Source: Saprospirales bacterium
GTDB taxonomy: Bacteria > Bacteroidota > Bacteroidia > Chitinophagales > Saprospiraceae
Assembly: GCA_002698985.1 (NCBI GenBank)
Contig: PAAY01000039.1
Coordinates: 1 to 64,000, forward strand
Direction of reading: 5' to 3'
Length of the DNA stretch: 64,000 nucleotides
Below, piece by piece: positions 8,466 to 16,199 of the stretch (the first letter of the stretch is position 1; each line of letters opens with the position of its first letter). Made by a program: the position numbers and the translations under genes. The notes beneath the pieces are model-generated. The model saw only the letters and a list, made by a program, of their open reading frames with translations, was not told the origin of the DNA and searched no databases.

Positions 8466-8750
8466 TTAAGCAAGAAGACTTGAAGTGTAAAGCGGGTTGC
8501 TCAACTCTGCCAAACGGTCAACACGGTTCTTTACAGCTACGTCATTGGCATCGGTGCTGAGCTCGCTGTTGCAAAGGCCTTCTACCGGAATGAACTCATC
8601 GAGTTGGATGGCTTCAGGGCTAACAAATTCTACGGAAAGAGTGGAAACGATGGTGCAATCATCAGCTACAGGAAGCTGGTTGTTGCTGTTGTTAGCGAAG
8701 GCAGCGATGGTGGTGAGAACGAGTGCGAAAGTAAAAACGATGCTTTTCAT
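8466..8750 (-). CDS. Small exported protein of 94 residues, function unknown
   Basis: The protein opens with a clear signal peptide (MKSIVFTFALVLTTIAAFA, predicted cut before NNSNN). The mature part has about 75 mostly acidic/polar residues with two Cys (in ADDCTIV and EGLCNSE) that could form a disulfide. No domain is recognised. It probably heads a two-gene unit with the 74-residue gene downstream. A good Bacteroidetes-type promoter lies about 220 bases upstream on the minus strand. Signal peptide, start and codon pattern support a real gene, but a function cannot be assigned. Confidence 0.65.
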   Translation of the reverse strand: MKSIVFTFALVLTTIAAFANNSNNQLPVADDCTIVSTLSVEFVSPEAIQLDEFIPVEGLCNSELSTDANDVAVKNRVDRLAELSNPLYTSSLLA

Positions 8751-9421
8751 GGTGTTTGTTCAGAGTTTGTTGTTTCAGGTGCTTGCTTCAGGGGGAGGAG
8801 TTGGGTTGATAGTGTTTCCGGAATTTCGTCCGGACGATTGTTGTTGGAATTAGTGCTTTTCCGGGCGGAATCAACTCGCAGTTTCAAAAACTTTGGGAGT
8901 TGTGCTTTTTAGATGAGAAGGAGTTGGAGAGAATTTTCGGAGGAGGGTGGTTATTTCCGAATTGGTGTCACAAAGATATACCCCTTACGGACTCGTGTCA
9001 AGGTTTTGGGCAATGTTTTTTCAAACTTTTTTTCAAATTATAAAACACAATCAAACCACACATTATCAGCTATTTAAAAAATTACACTCATTCAAAAAAC
9101 ATTTAAAAACAAAGGAATTACAATTAACAGAAACAATTAATTCAAGCACAAAAAAAATGAAAAAAATTTTTAGCCTGTTCATTTTTCTTCAAAAACAGGG
9201 TCACGATCGGAGTTTTTTAAAAATAGAGCTATTTTTTTCAAAATATACGTCCATTTGTGACGAGCATAATTTACCAGAAATAAAGCAACTCTTTTTATGC
9301 CAATAATAAAAGCGCCGAAATGCTGTGACAACTTTTCGAACCAATAGGCTCCAGAACAACTGCTGAAAGTCCTGATCATGTACATTCGGCAGGTGCAGGT
9401 GTTTGCCTAACTTCGCCGGAA
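8751..9421. other. AT-rich gene-free region
   Basis: No gene is accepted in these 671 bases. From about 9000 to 9310 the DNA is strikingly A/T-rich, with many A and T runs, compared with the balanced composition of the flanks. It separates the small-protein unit from pyrC and probably contains control signals of both. Confidence 0.55.
8971..9002 (-). promoter_or_regulatory. Predicted promoter for the small-protein genes
   Basis: On the minus strand TATCTTTG (8978-8971) matches TAnnTTTG, and a TTG-containing -33 element (TTGAC, 9001-8997) lies about 20 bases upstream. It would give a leader of about 215 nt before the gene starting at 8750. Confidence 0.45.
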
Positions 9422-10771
9422 ATGACCGACCTTATGAGCAGTATCTTATTGAAGCAAGCCAACATTGTAAACAGAGGAGCAATCAAGACCGGTGACATCC
9501 TGATCAAAGACGGAAGGATCGAGCGCATAGATTCCTCGATTGACGCTCAGGCCACAATGGAGCTAAACTGTGAAGGAAAGTATGTCATTCCAGGCATCAT
9601 CGATGACCAGGTGCATTTCCGGGAACCGGGTCTGACCCACAAGGCCGACCTCTATACCGAACCACGGGCGGCGGTTGCCGGCGGGGTTACTTCCTTTATG
9701 GAAATGCCCAATACAAAGCCGCCAGCACTGACCCAGGAATTGCTCGAAGAAAAATACCTGACTGCCCGCCGGAAGTCCCTGGCCAACTATTCCTTTTTCA
9801 TGGGTGCCTCCAACGACAACATCGAGGAGGTGCTCAAGACCGATGAAAAAGAAGTCTGCGGAATAAAGGTATTCATGGGCTCCAGCACGGGCAACATGCT
9901 GGTTGACGACGAAAAGACCCTGGAGGCCATTTTCTCCCGCTGCCCCCTGCTCATCGCCACCCATTGCGAAGACGAAGCTACCATCCGCAAGAACATGGAG
10001 GAAGCCCGTAACAAATACGGCGAAGACGTTCCCATCGGGCTGCACCCCCTCATCCGGAGTGTGGAAGGGTGTTACCTTTCGTCCAGCATGGCTGTCGGCC
10101 TGGCGAAAAAGCACGGCACCCGGCTTCACATCCTGCACATTTCGACGAAAGACGAACTGGATCTGTTCACCAATGGTGTTCCCCTACGTGAAAAACTGAT
10201 CACTGCCGAGGTGTGCGTGCACCACCTCTATTTCAACAGCAAGGATTACGAAAGGCTGGGAACCCAGATCAAGTGCAACCCCGCAGTGAAAGGCCCCGAA
10301 CACCAGGAAGCCCTGATGCCGGCCTTGCTGGACAACAGGCTGGATATCGTGGCCACCGACCATGCCCCGCACACCTGGGAGGAAAAACAGCAGTCGTATT
10401 TCAATGCACCTTCGGGTGTGCCGCTGGTTCAGCACTCGCTGAATGTCATGCTGGAGTTTTACCAGAAGGGGCAGATCAGCCTGGAAAGGATCGTGGAGAA
10501 AATGTGCCATGCACCGGCTGAGTGCTTCCGGGTGAAAGAAAGGGGCTACCTCGATGAGGGCTATTGGGCTGACCTGGCAATAGTGGACCTGGAAAAGGAA
10601 TGGACAGTGGAAAAGTCAAACATCTATTACAAATGTGGCTGGTCACCATTTGAAGGGCACACTTTCAAAGGCAAAGTGGAAACCACCATCGTGAGTGGCC
10701 ATATCGCATGGAATGAGGGCCGGTTTTTCGAAGATAAAAAAGGTGAAAGGCTTCAGTTCCTGGGTCGCTGA
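9422..10771 (+). CDS. pyrC: Dihydroorotase
   Basis: PyrC closes carbamoyl-aspartate to dihydroorotate in pyrimidine synthesis. The 449-residue protein is a class I (long) amidohydrolase-fold dihydroorotase. It shows PGIIDDQVHFREPGLTHKAD (57-76), KVFMGSSTGNM, THCEDE, LHILHIST and the catalytic ATDHAPH. The first metal motif reads QVH instead of the classical HxH. I recall the same Q in other Bacteroidota PyrC proteins, so it does not by itself mean loss of activity. ATG 9422 or 9434 could be the start. The 3' end overlaps the convergent anti-sigma gene by 19 bases. Confidence 0.92.
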   Translation: MTDLMSSILLKQANIVNRGAIKTGDILIKDGRIERIDSSIDAQATMELNCEGKYVIPGIIDDQVHFREPGLTHKADLYTEPRAAVAGGVTSFMEMPNTKPPALTQELLEEKYLTARRKSLANYSFFMGASNDNIEEVLKTDEKEVCGIKVFMGSSTGNMLVDDEKTLEAIFSRCPLLIATHCEDEATIRKNMEEARNKYGEDVPIGLHPLIRSVEGCYLSSSMAVGLAKKHGTRLHILHISTKDELDLFTNGVPLREKLITAEVCVHHLYFNSKDYERLGTQIKCNPAVKGPEHQEALMPALLDNRLDIVATDHAPHTWEEKQQSYFNAPSGVPLVQHSLNVMLEFYQKGQISLERIVEKMCHAPAECFRVKERGYLDEGYWADLAIVDLEKEWTVEKSNIYYKCGWSPFEGHTFKGKVETTIVSGHIAWNEGRFFEDKKGERLQFLGR

Positions 10772-11256
10772 CTTGCTTTCCCGGCAATGCTTTCGCTCAA
10801 CAGTCGATCAACAACAAACAGCAGCATGATTGCAGCAATGGTGGAAAAAAGGTAGAAAATGCCTTTGGCAGGAATGGCCGTCAGCAGTTCATTGAACCGG
10901 TGAACAGTGTCTCTCACCAGCGGAGCATCGTTGATATTAACGAAAGACCTGGAGAAGATCCAATAAATGGCGATGCTTACCAGCACCAACCCGCCAATCA
11001 AGTTTTTCAGAATGGACTGGTTGATCAAATTACCGGTGGCCAGGGCCTGTTCCTGAATGGCCTCCATTACGTTTTTGGCGAAGCGCATCGATGGCTTTTC
11101 CAGGGGCAATTGTTTCAGAGACTCGTGAGTGGCTTTTACCCTTTGCCATTCTTGTTGCAGGGTTTTATCCGTTTTGAGTCTTTTCTTCAGCAACTCCTCC
11201 TCCTGAGCCGTGCACTCTCCGGACACATATTTCCAAAGCAACTCCTGATCTTTCAT
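10753..11256 (-). CDS. Putative membrane anti-sigma factor
   Basis: This is a 167-residue protein. The N-terminal cytoplasmic region of about 85 residues (YVSGECTAQEEELLKKRL, an anti-sigma-like helical start) is followed by two hydrophobic segments at about 88-105 and 133-150. Its start overlaps the stop of the ECF sigma gene by four bases (ATGA), the standard arrangement for an anti-sigma factor translated together with its sigma. No zinc-binding HxxxCxxC motif is present. The function is inferred mainly from context: it would hold the sigma factor at the inner membrane until a signal releases it. Confidence 0.7.
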   Translation of the reverse strand: MKDQELLWKYVSGECTAQEEELLKKRLKTDKTLQQEWQRVKATHESLKQLPLEKPSMRFAKNVMEAIQEQALATGNLINQSILKNLIGGLVLVSIAIYWIFSRSFVNINDAPLVRDTVHRFNELLTAIPAKGIFYLFSTIAAIMLLFVVDRLLSESIAGKASQRPRN

Positions 11257-11822
11257 AACAACTGTTTTACTTCCGTTTTCAATTGGCGTTCCAGAATGCC
11301 TTTGAGTGTTGAGCGCAACCTGAACAGCTTCACTTTGATGTTGCTCTCCGTCAGGCCGGTAATTTCGGCAATTTCTTTCACCGAGCGTTCGGCCTGGTAG
11401 TAAAGGCTGATCAGCGCAGCATCTTCGGGTTTCATCTGGGCTATTGCCACCTCCAGCATCTGCCGGGTGTCAGCAGCCTCCATGGCCTGAGAAGGTGTCG
11501 GCTCAAAATCCGGCACCTGCATGTGCGTTTCCGAATCATCGATGGAGGCTGTTCTGCCGGGCCTGGACCGGTACCGGTCAATGGCCGCCCTCCAGGTGAT
11601 GCGGTAAAGCCAGGTGGCAAATTTCGATTTGCCCTCAAAAGATACCAGCCCTTTCCATGCTTTCAGAAAAGCATCCTGAGCGGCTTCTTCGGCTTCTTCC
11701 CGGTTGTTGAGGATGCGCATGGCAATGGTAAAAACGTAATCCTGATACATCTCCACCAATTGCCGGAAGGCATTGGCATCGCCCTTTCGGGCTTTTTCAA
11801 TGATCAGGTTTTCGTTTGACAT
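11253..11822 (-). CDS. ECF-family RNA polymerase sigma factor
   Basis: This is a 189-residue sigma-70 family protein with only regions 2 and 4. Region 2 (about 8-78) contains AFRQLVEMYQDYVFTIAMRI and FATWLYRITWRAAIDRYR. Region 4 (about 125-178) contains the helix-turn-helix SVKEIAEITGLTESNIKVKL. A short acidic linker separates them. Such factors direct polymerase to stress or envelope promoters. The next gene overlaps by four bases and encodes a likely membrane anti-sigma factor. Its regulon cannot be read here. Confidence 0.9.
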   Translation of the reverse strand: MSNENLIIEKARKGDANAFRQLVEMYQDYVFTIAMRILNNREEAEEAAQDAFLKAWKGLVSFEGKSKFATWLYRITWRAAIDRYRSRPGRTASIDDSETHMQVPDFEPTPSQAMEAADTRQMLEVAIAQMKPEDAALISLYYQAERSVKEIAEITGLTESNIKVKLFRLRSTLKGILERQLKTEVKQLL

Positions 11823-11909
11823 TGCTGATTAGCTTGCATCCCGGATAGAAGCTGTACCCCGTTGGACGGGCGCCTCTGCCGGACGGTTACAAAATTGATT
11901 GGAAGTGTA

Positions 11910-11935
11910 AAGGCAGCCGGAAGCCCGGCTGCCTT
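11910..11935 (-). terminator. Hairpin terminator of the PspC/GIN unit
   Basis: AAGGCAGCCGG (11910-11920) and CCGGCTGCCTT (11925-11935) form a perfect 11-bp stem with a four-base loop. It lies just past the stop of the minus-strand gene ending at 11958. The T tract is short. Confidence 0.65.
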
Positions 11936-11957
11936 CTATGGTCGGAAGTAATACGAA

Positions 11958-13382
11958 TCAGCGATTGACAACGACGGGCGAGTGCAAAACTTCAAGCCCG
12001 CAATCTTCACCAACACTTTGGTACAGGGTATCGGTCACGGCAAGTTTTGCGAAGCTGTCGCCAGTCAATACAACATCAGCTGTTTTAACAATGTAGTCTT
12101 CAGCATCGAGTTTCACATCTCCAGAAAGGCGAGCGGTGAGCATTTGACCTTCCCCTTCCAGGCGCATACCCACATCCCCTCCAAGTTCTACACTGAGGTT
12201 GTTGACATTGAGTTCTTCTCCTCTTATTTCATGCTCTCCTTCGCTGCGCAATGTGAGTGAGGGCAAGTGGAAGCCGGACAATTCCACATCATCAGTATTG
12301 AGAAATTCCAACTCATTTACCGAAGGAACAATGATTTCTATAACGATGGGGTATTCTGCCTCATCGAAATCCGTGGAGACCACCAGCTCATCACCGTTCT
12401 TTTTGAAAGAAACATGGTCTGTGTATCGCTCTCCTCTGCGGATGTGCGCCAGGGGCAGATCTCCTTTGATGATTTCAAATTTCAGGGGGCCCTCCCCCTT
12501 CACTTTGGTTACACCTTCCAGCCAATGGTAGTGGTCGTCCTCCTGTAGGTATTGCTGGCTGATCAGGCCGTTGGAGGTCATTTGAGCGGTGTATCCGCCA
12601 AGGTGCCAGGGGAAGCTGTAATTGCTGTCAATGTCCAGGCGGCGTTGTGCCCTGGGCGTTTTGCCTTCAAACCGGATGTACTTTCCTTCGGGAACCCTGA
12701 TGAGGAGTTCGACCTCCTGGGCCCGCCACTTCTGTCCTTTGTCAAGAACGTAATAGGACGGGACTTTGAGGGTGTTGCCCTCCAGCGTGTATTCAAAATC
12801 AATGGCCTGGGCCTGTTGCTCTGCCTGCTCGGGTGTTGCACCACGAGCCATACGCTTTTGCATGATTTCGAAATTGCCGGACTCGGATTTCTCTACTGAA
12901 AGTACAATGTTGGTACTGATCAGCTTATCACCGCTTACGTACAGCAAATCGCCAATCCGCATCCACGATGAGTTGTAAGGGTTTTTAGAAAATTCGAGGA
13001 CCAGCGTATCCACCGAACCCAGGTTGGCCTCTAAAGGCATGGACATTTCAGCTCCGGCTGAAAAATCGCTGGCTGTTTTCGTTCCGACGAAAAAGAAGCT
13101 GACCACATTGACAATCCAGAAAATCCACAGGCCGGCAGCCCATCGTGGTTTGAAATAGGTCTTCATGAAAATCCGCATCACCATGAGGATGCCCATCAAA
13201 ACCGGTATGCCCACCATCAAAAGCACATTGATGATTCCGAGGGTTGTGAGGTACTTCGGTTCCGGTGCCAGGAATGCAGTAAAGGGCATTCCGAAGAAGA
13301 GCATACCAACAGTAGCGATCCAGAACAAGGCCAGAAATATGATGAGTGCTATCCCGATGGCATAAGCCAAAGGCTTGAGCAC
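11958..13382 (-). CDS. Membrane protein with C-terminal GIN/DUF2807-like beta domain; probable 3' part of a frameshifted PspC gene
   Basis: As called from a GTG at 13382 this is 474 residues. Hydrophobic segments lie at about 5-30, 48-68 and 83-100, and then a long beta-rich domain. Its last ~130 residues (LEFLNTDDVELSGF and repeats of similar strands) resemble the adhesin-like GIN/DUF2807 fold. The reading frame is in fact open upstream of the GTG, through an acidic linker (PEDQEGDEGDEAGEGGEDP), up to an A11 run at 13569-13559 where it meets the end of the PspC gene. The two pieces are therefore probably one protein of about 748 residues broken by a one-base shift. The role is likely in envelope stress or the PspC membrane system, and this is inferred. 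Confidence 0.7.
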   Translation of the reverse strand: MLKPLAYAIGIALIIFLALFWIATVGMLFFGMPFTAFLAPEPKYLTTLGIINVLLMVGIPVLMGILMVMRIFMKTYFKPRWAAGLWIFWIVNVVSFFFVGTKTASDFSAGAEMSMPLEANLGSVDTLVLEFSKNPYNSSWMRIGDLLYVSGDKLISTNIVLSVEKSESGNFEIMQKRMARGATPEQAEQQAQAIDFEYTLEGNTLKVPSYYVLDKGQKWRAQEVELLIRVPEGKYIRFEGKTPRAQRRLDIDSNYSFPWHLGGYTAQMTSNGLISQQYLQEDDHYHWLEGVTKVKGEGPLKFEIIKGDLPLAHIRRGERYTDHVSFKKNGDELVVSTDFDEAEYPIVIEIIVPSVNELEFLNTDDVELSGFHLPSLTLRSEGEHEIRGEELNVNNLSVELGGDVGMRLEGEGQMLTARLSGDVKLDAEDYIVKTADVVLTGDSFAKLAVTDTLYQSVGEDCGLEVLHSPVVVNR

Positions 13383-13554
13383 AGTGGCCAGAAAACTTAC
13401 AATGCCTTTGATGATGGAGCCTAAAACATGTACCCCTTCTGAAGCGGCGTTGCGAAAGCCGAGGGTGGGGTCTTCTCCTCCTTCTCCGGCTTCATCGCCT
13501 TCGTCGCCTTCCTGGTCTTCAGGGGAGGCTGCACTGGCTCCGTATTGCCGTTTC

Positions 13555-14205
13555 TTACTTTTTTTTTTTCGAAAACTCAGCCTTCAGTTCTTCGCCAAGT
13601 TCCCCCATCTTTTTCGACATGTAAGAGAGTTCCTCTTCAATGATGCGACCTATGTTGCTGACATTGGCAGGTTCGCCCCGCATGGCTAGGCGGTCACTGG
13701 CTGTTTTCGCCTCCGGCAATACTGCCCACAGGATAAGGTAGAGCGGTATTCCAAAACCACCTGACACCGTTAGCAGGATAAAAGCGAGTCTTACCCACAC
13801 GGGATCCTGAATACCGAAGTAAGCAGCTATTCCGGAACACACACCACCCACTACGCTGTCGTCAGGGTTGCGGAAGAGGCGCTTGCCGGTCTTGAATTCC
13901 CACCGCTTTCCGGAATCAGATTTCGGAGCATCCTCTCCAATGGATTCCGCTCCAAAATCCTCCGGAGTGCCCATGATGGCAATGACGTGCTTCACGTCAG
14001 CCAGGGTGACAATCGGGCGATTTCCAAGTTTTTCCTGAAAAAGCTCTGCCATCCGGGCCTCTATGTCCGCAGTGATTTCCTCGTAGCCCTCTGAGCTACT
14101 GAAATGCTTGTGGATTGTTTTCAGGTAAGTGCGAAGGTGGTCGTAGGCATCCTCATCGATGGTGAAAGGCATGCCGCCGAGGTTGATGTTGAGTACCTTA
14201 TTCAT
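13555..14205 (-). CDS. PspC-domain protein (5' part of a probably frameshifted gene)
   Basis: This is a 216-residue product. The N-terminal region of about 95 residues (NINLGGMPFTIDEDAYDHL) is seen in Bacteroidota PspC proteins. The PspC domain proper follows at about 108-165 (RLFRNPDDSVVGGVCSGIAAYF and a membrane segment with GIPLYLILWAVLP). A helical tail ends in SKKKK where the frame stops directly after an A11 run. Removing one A would join it in frame to the membrane/GIN protein downstream. The start overlaps the padR stop by four bases, so translation is coupled. PspC proteins act in phage-shock type envelope stress responses. Confidence 0.85.
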   Translation of the reverse strand: MNKVLNINLGGMPFTIDEDAYDHLRTYLKTIHKHFSSSEGYEEITADIEARMAELFQEKLGNRPIVTLADVKHVIAIMGTPEDFGAESIGEDAPKSDSGKRWEFKTGKRLFRNPDDSVVGGVCSGIAAYFGIQDPVWVRLAFILLTVSGGFGIPLYLILWAVLPEAKTASDRLAMRGEPANVSNIGRIIEEELSYMSKKMGELGEELKAEFSKKKK

Positions 14206-14570
14206 TTTACTTCCTTGTTGTTAGCGGTTAAACTGCGGGTGGACTGGTTGACAGCTTCCACCAATTTTTGCCAGTTGCTCATCAGTCCATTCAAAAATTC
14301 CTCGCCGTCCTTCGTCAACGAATAGTACTTGCGAGGGGGGCCTGCATCTGATTCTTTCCAGGTGTAGTCGAGCAACCCGGCACTTTTCAATCGAGCCAGC
14401 AGCGGATAAAGGGTGCCTTGCACTACGATCATCTCTGCGGCTTCCAGGCGCTTGATGATGTCAGAAGGGTATGCCTCTTTCTCATCTGAGATGATGGCCA
14501 GGATACATAGCTCCAGTATCCCCTTCCGCATCTGTTGGCCTGTGTTATCTATTAGTTCCTGAACTTTCAT
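14202..14570 (-). CDS. PadR-family transcriptional regulator
   Basis: This 122-residue PadR winged-helix repressor shows ILELCILAIISDEKEAYPSD, then VVQGTLYPLLARLKSAGLL for the recognition helix and wing, and GPPRKYYSLTKDGEEFL. It is the first gene of a unit that continues with the PspC gene (4-bp ATGA overlap). Two overlapping inverted repeats lie at the promoter directly upstream, so it probably represses its own operon. PadR-PspC pairs are common in Bacteroidota, which supports an envelope-stress role. The inducer is unknown. Confidence 0.92.
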   Translation of the reverse strand: MKVQELIDNTGQQMRKGILELCILAIISDEKEAYPSDIIKRLEAAEMIVVQGTLYPLLARLKSAGLLDYTWKESDAGPPRKYYSLTKDGEEFLNGLMSNWQKLVEAVNQSTRSLTANNKEVK

Positions 14571-14628
14571 TGCTGAAGTTTACAAATGATGGCTTCATGA
14601 TCAGCTCTTCAGTTTTGTTTTGACAGGG

Positions 14629-14685
14629 CAAATCTAAGGGTTTACCAAGTACTATGCAATACATAGTACCATCTATTGCATGGTA
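14629..14685 (-). promoter_or_regulatory. padR-pspC promoter with overlapping PadR operators
   Basis: On the minus strand TAGATTTG (14636-14629) matches TAnnTTTG. Immediately upstream is the perfect inverted repeat GTACTATG-CAATA-CATAGTAC (14649-14669), and overlapping it TACCAT-N7-ATGGTA (14667-14685). The repeats cover the -33 region, as expected for an autorepressor site. Confidence 0.65.
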
Positions 14686-14754
14686 TTATTGATTAAACAG
14701 TAGCTTGCATAGACGAATGCTAAGAAACGACCGACTTGATTTTGGGGCAAACAA

Positions 14755-14785
14755 AAAAGGCCGGACCACAATGGCCCGGCCTTTT
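14755..14785 (-). terminator. Rho-independent terminator of porV
   Basis: AAAAGGCCGG (14755-14764) and CCGGCCTTTT (14776-14785) form a 10-bp stem with A/T ends, so it can work in both directions. It lies 21 bases past the porV stop. Confidence 0.8.
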
Positions 14786-14806
14786 CTGTCGGAAATGACA
14801 CTTGTC

Positions 14807-16036
14807 TTATTCTTCCGGATTTTCAAAGGCTGAGAAATCAAACAGCAATGAAAAGCGGAGTGTGTTGTCGAGCGGGTTGCGCTGGTTGGTGGTGGGCACC
14901 AGGTAAGAGAAGTTAAGGCCGAAGATGTTGTATTTCAAGCCGAGGCCTACTGTGAAGAAGTGGCGATCACCTTTGCTGCGGCTCTCGGTGAAGTAACCCA
15001 TGCGGATGGCAAACTGCTTGTCGTACCAGTATTCTGCTCCAACGGAGAACATCAGCTCTTTCAGCTCTTCGTCAAAACCGTTGGGGGCATCACTGAAAGA
15101 AGAGAAAATTCCCTGAATGGGTGATTGCTCTCTCCAGTCGGGCACACCATTGCCGTCGGCGTCACAATCCTCTTTGTTTTCGCCGATACAGCGGGTTGGC
15201 ACCAAAAGCTTATTCACATCGCCAGCCAGGGTAATGCTGTTGTAGTCGTCGAGGTTGATGGTCCAGGCAGCTCCCAGGCCAAGGTTTGTCGGCAGGAAAT
15301 CCTTCTGCTTGTTGGCAGCGTTGGTATAGGTAATCTTGGAACCGATGTTGGTGATTGCCAGACCGAGCATCAGATCACTTGGACGGCCATTGGCTTCCAG
15401 GTCAGTTTTGTATGTGAATGAAATATCAGCTGCGCCGGCTGTTCCGGCCTCGATGATCTGTCCATCTACCTGCTGGCCGCTGGCCAGGTTGGAGTAGATG
15501 AATTTGGCACCTACGGCAGCAGAGAACTTGTCTGAGAGTTTTCTGGAATAGGCCAGGGTCACCTCAAACTCGTTGGGACGGCCGGTTCCCGTTGGGGTAG
15601 CGTTTTCGTCGGTGAAGTTGATATCACCCAGTGCGAAATAGCGGAGCCCCATTCCGACGGCTTGCAAATCATCCAGCTTGTAATAACCAGTGAGGTAAGC
15701 CAGGTAAACATCGGTAAGCCCCAGCGCCCTCAACCAGGGAGTGTAGGTAGCAGAAACGCCCAGCGGCTTGTCGGCCAGCACCAGTTTTGACTGGTTGAAG
15801 TGCATGGCGTTGGCATCGGGAGAGATAGCTACCCCGACATCACCCATAGCGCCCGAACGTGCATCGGCCACGATCCTTAAAAAAGGAACCGCTGTGAGTA
15901 TGGTATTTGTACAATCCGATCCGTCCGGATTGATCCATTTTCCGTTTTGAAGAAGGCATTGTGCTGAAGCGGGTGTATAGGACAGCCCCATCAGCATTGC
16001 GAAGAAGAGTAGTGATTTCAAGTGTAAACCTTTCAT
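14807..16036 (-). CDS. porV: Type IX secretion outer-membrane protein PorV (LptO)
   Basis: PorV is a 14-strand outer-membrane barrel that carries T9SS cargo from the translocon to the PorU attachment complex. The 409-residue protein has a signal peptide (about 1-25, cut after ASA), the hallmark FLRIVADARSGAMGDVGVAI near residue 53, and NAMHFNQSKL, followed by alternating strands to the C-terminus. Its length and the porU gene upstream on the same strand (164 bases away) fit PorV. In Flavobacterium johnsoniae porV, porU and gldJ are neighbours too. A TATATTTG promoter box precedes it, so it may be transcribed apart from porU. Confidence 0.95.
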   Translation of the reverse strand: MKGLHLKSLLFFAMLMGLSYTPASAQCLLQNGKWINPDGSDCTNTILTAVPFLRIVADARSGAMGDVGVAISPDANAMHFNQSKLVLADKPLGVSATYTPWLRALGLTDVYLAYLTGYYKLDDLQAVGMGLRYFALGDINFTDENATPTGTGRPNEFEVTLAYSRKLSDKFSAAVGAKFIYSNLASGQQVDGQIIEAGTAGAADISFTYKTDLEANGRPSDLMLGLAITNIGSKITYTNAANKQKDFLPTNLGLGAAWTINLDDYNSITLAGDVNKLLVPTRCIGENKEDCDADGNGVPDWREQSPIQGIFSSFSDAPNGFDEELKELMFSVGAEYWYDKQFAIRMGYFTESRSKGDRHFFTVGLGLKYNIFGLNFSYLVPTTNQRNPLDNTLRFSLLFDFSAFENPEE

Positions 16037-16066
16037 GAGATAAACTCAATTTTTTAAAAAAGTGTG

Positions 16067-16074
16067 CAAATATA
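16067..16074 (-). promoter_or_regulatory. Predicted -7 box of the porV promoter
   Basis: TATATTTG on the minus strand matches TAnnTTTG exactly, 31 bases upstream of the porV start. No clear -33 element was found at the normal distance. Confidence 0.5.
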
Positions 16075-16111
16075 AAGGGACCGGATTCAACATGGGTTCC
16101 CAAAGTATGTA

Positions 16112-16175
16112 AGAGCCTGTATAAAATTCCATCGCCTGGTTGCAAGCGGCTAAATTAAACATGCTCTAATACAGG
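16112..16175. repeat. Fragment related to the element at 27720-27880
   Basis: AGAGCCTGT followed by a block resembling ATAAAATTCCAT, TGG, TGCAAG and GGC is alignable with the left end of the 161-bp element at 27720. The right terminal repeat is degenerate (ATGCTCT, then ACAGG). It is probably a decayed copy in the porU-porV gap. Confidence 0.45.
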
Positions 16176-16199
16176 TTTTACGAAGATAATTCCGAATCG

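Noticed and set aside
8947-9306. Open frame with an MKKIFSLFIFL start at 9157
   Set aside because: It lies in an A/T-run region. The hydrophobic start is only ten residues, and the rest has no coding character.
9179-9385. 68-residue minus-strand frame
   Set aside because: Same AT-rich region, no start signal and no recognisable protein pattern.
11253-11822. SusCD-linked ECF sigma system
   Set aside because: The partner protein lacks a FecR domain and no TonB-dependent receptor pair lies nearby.
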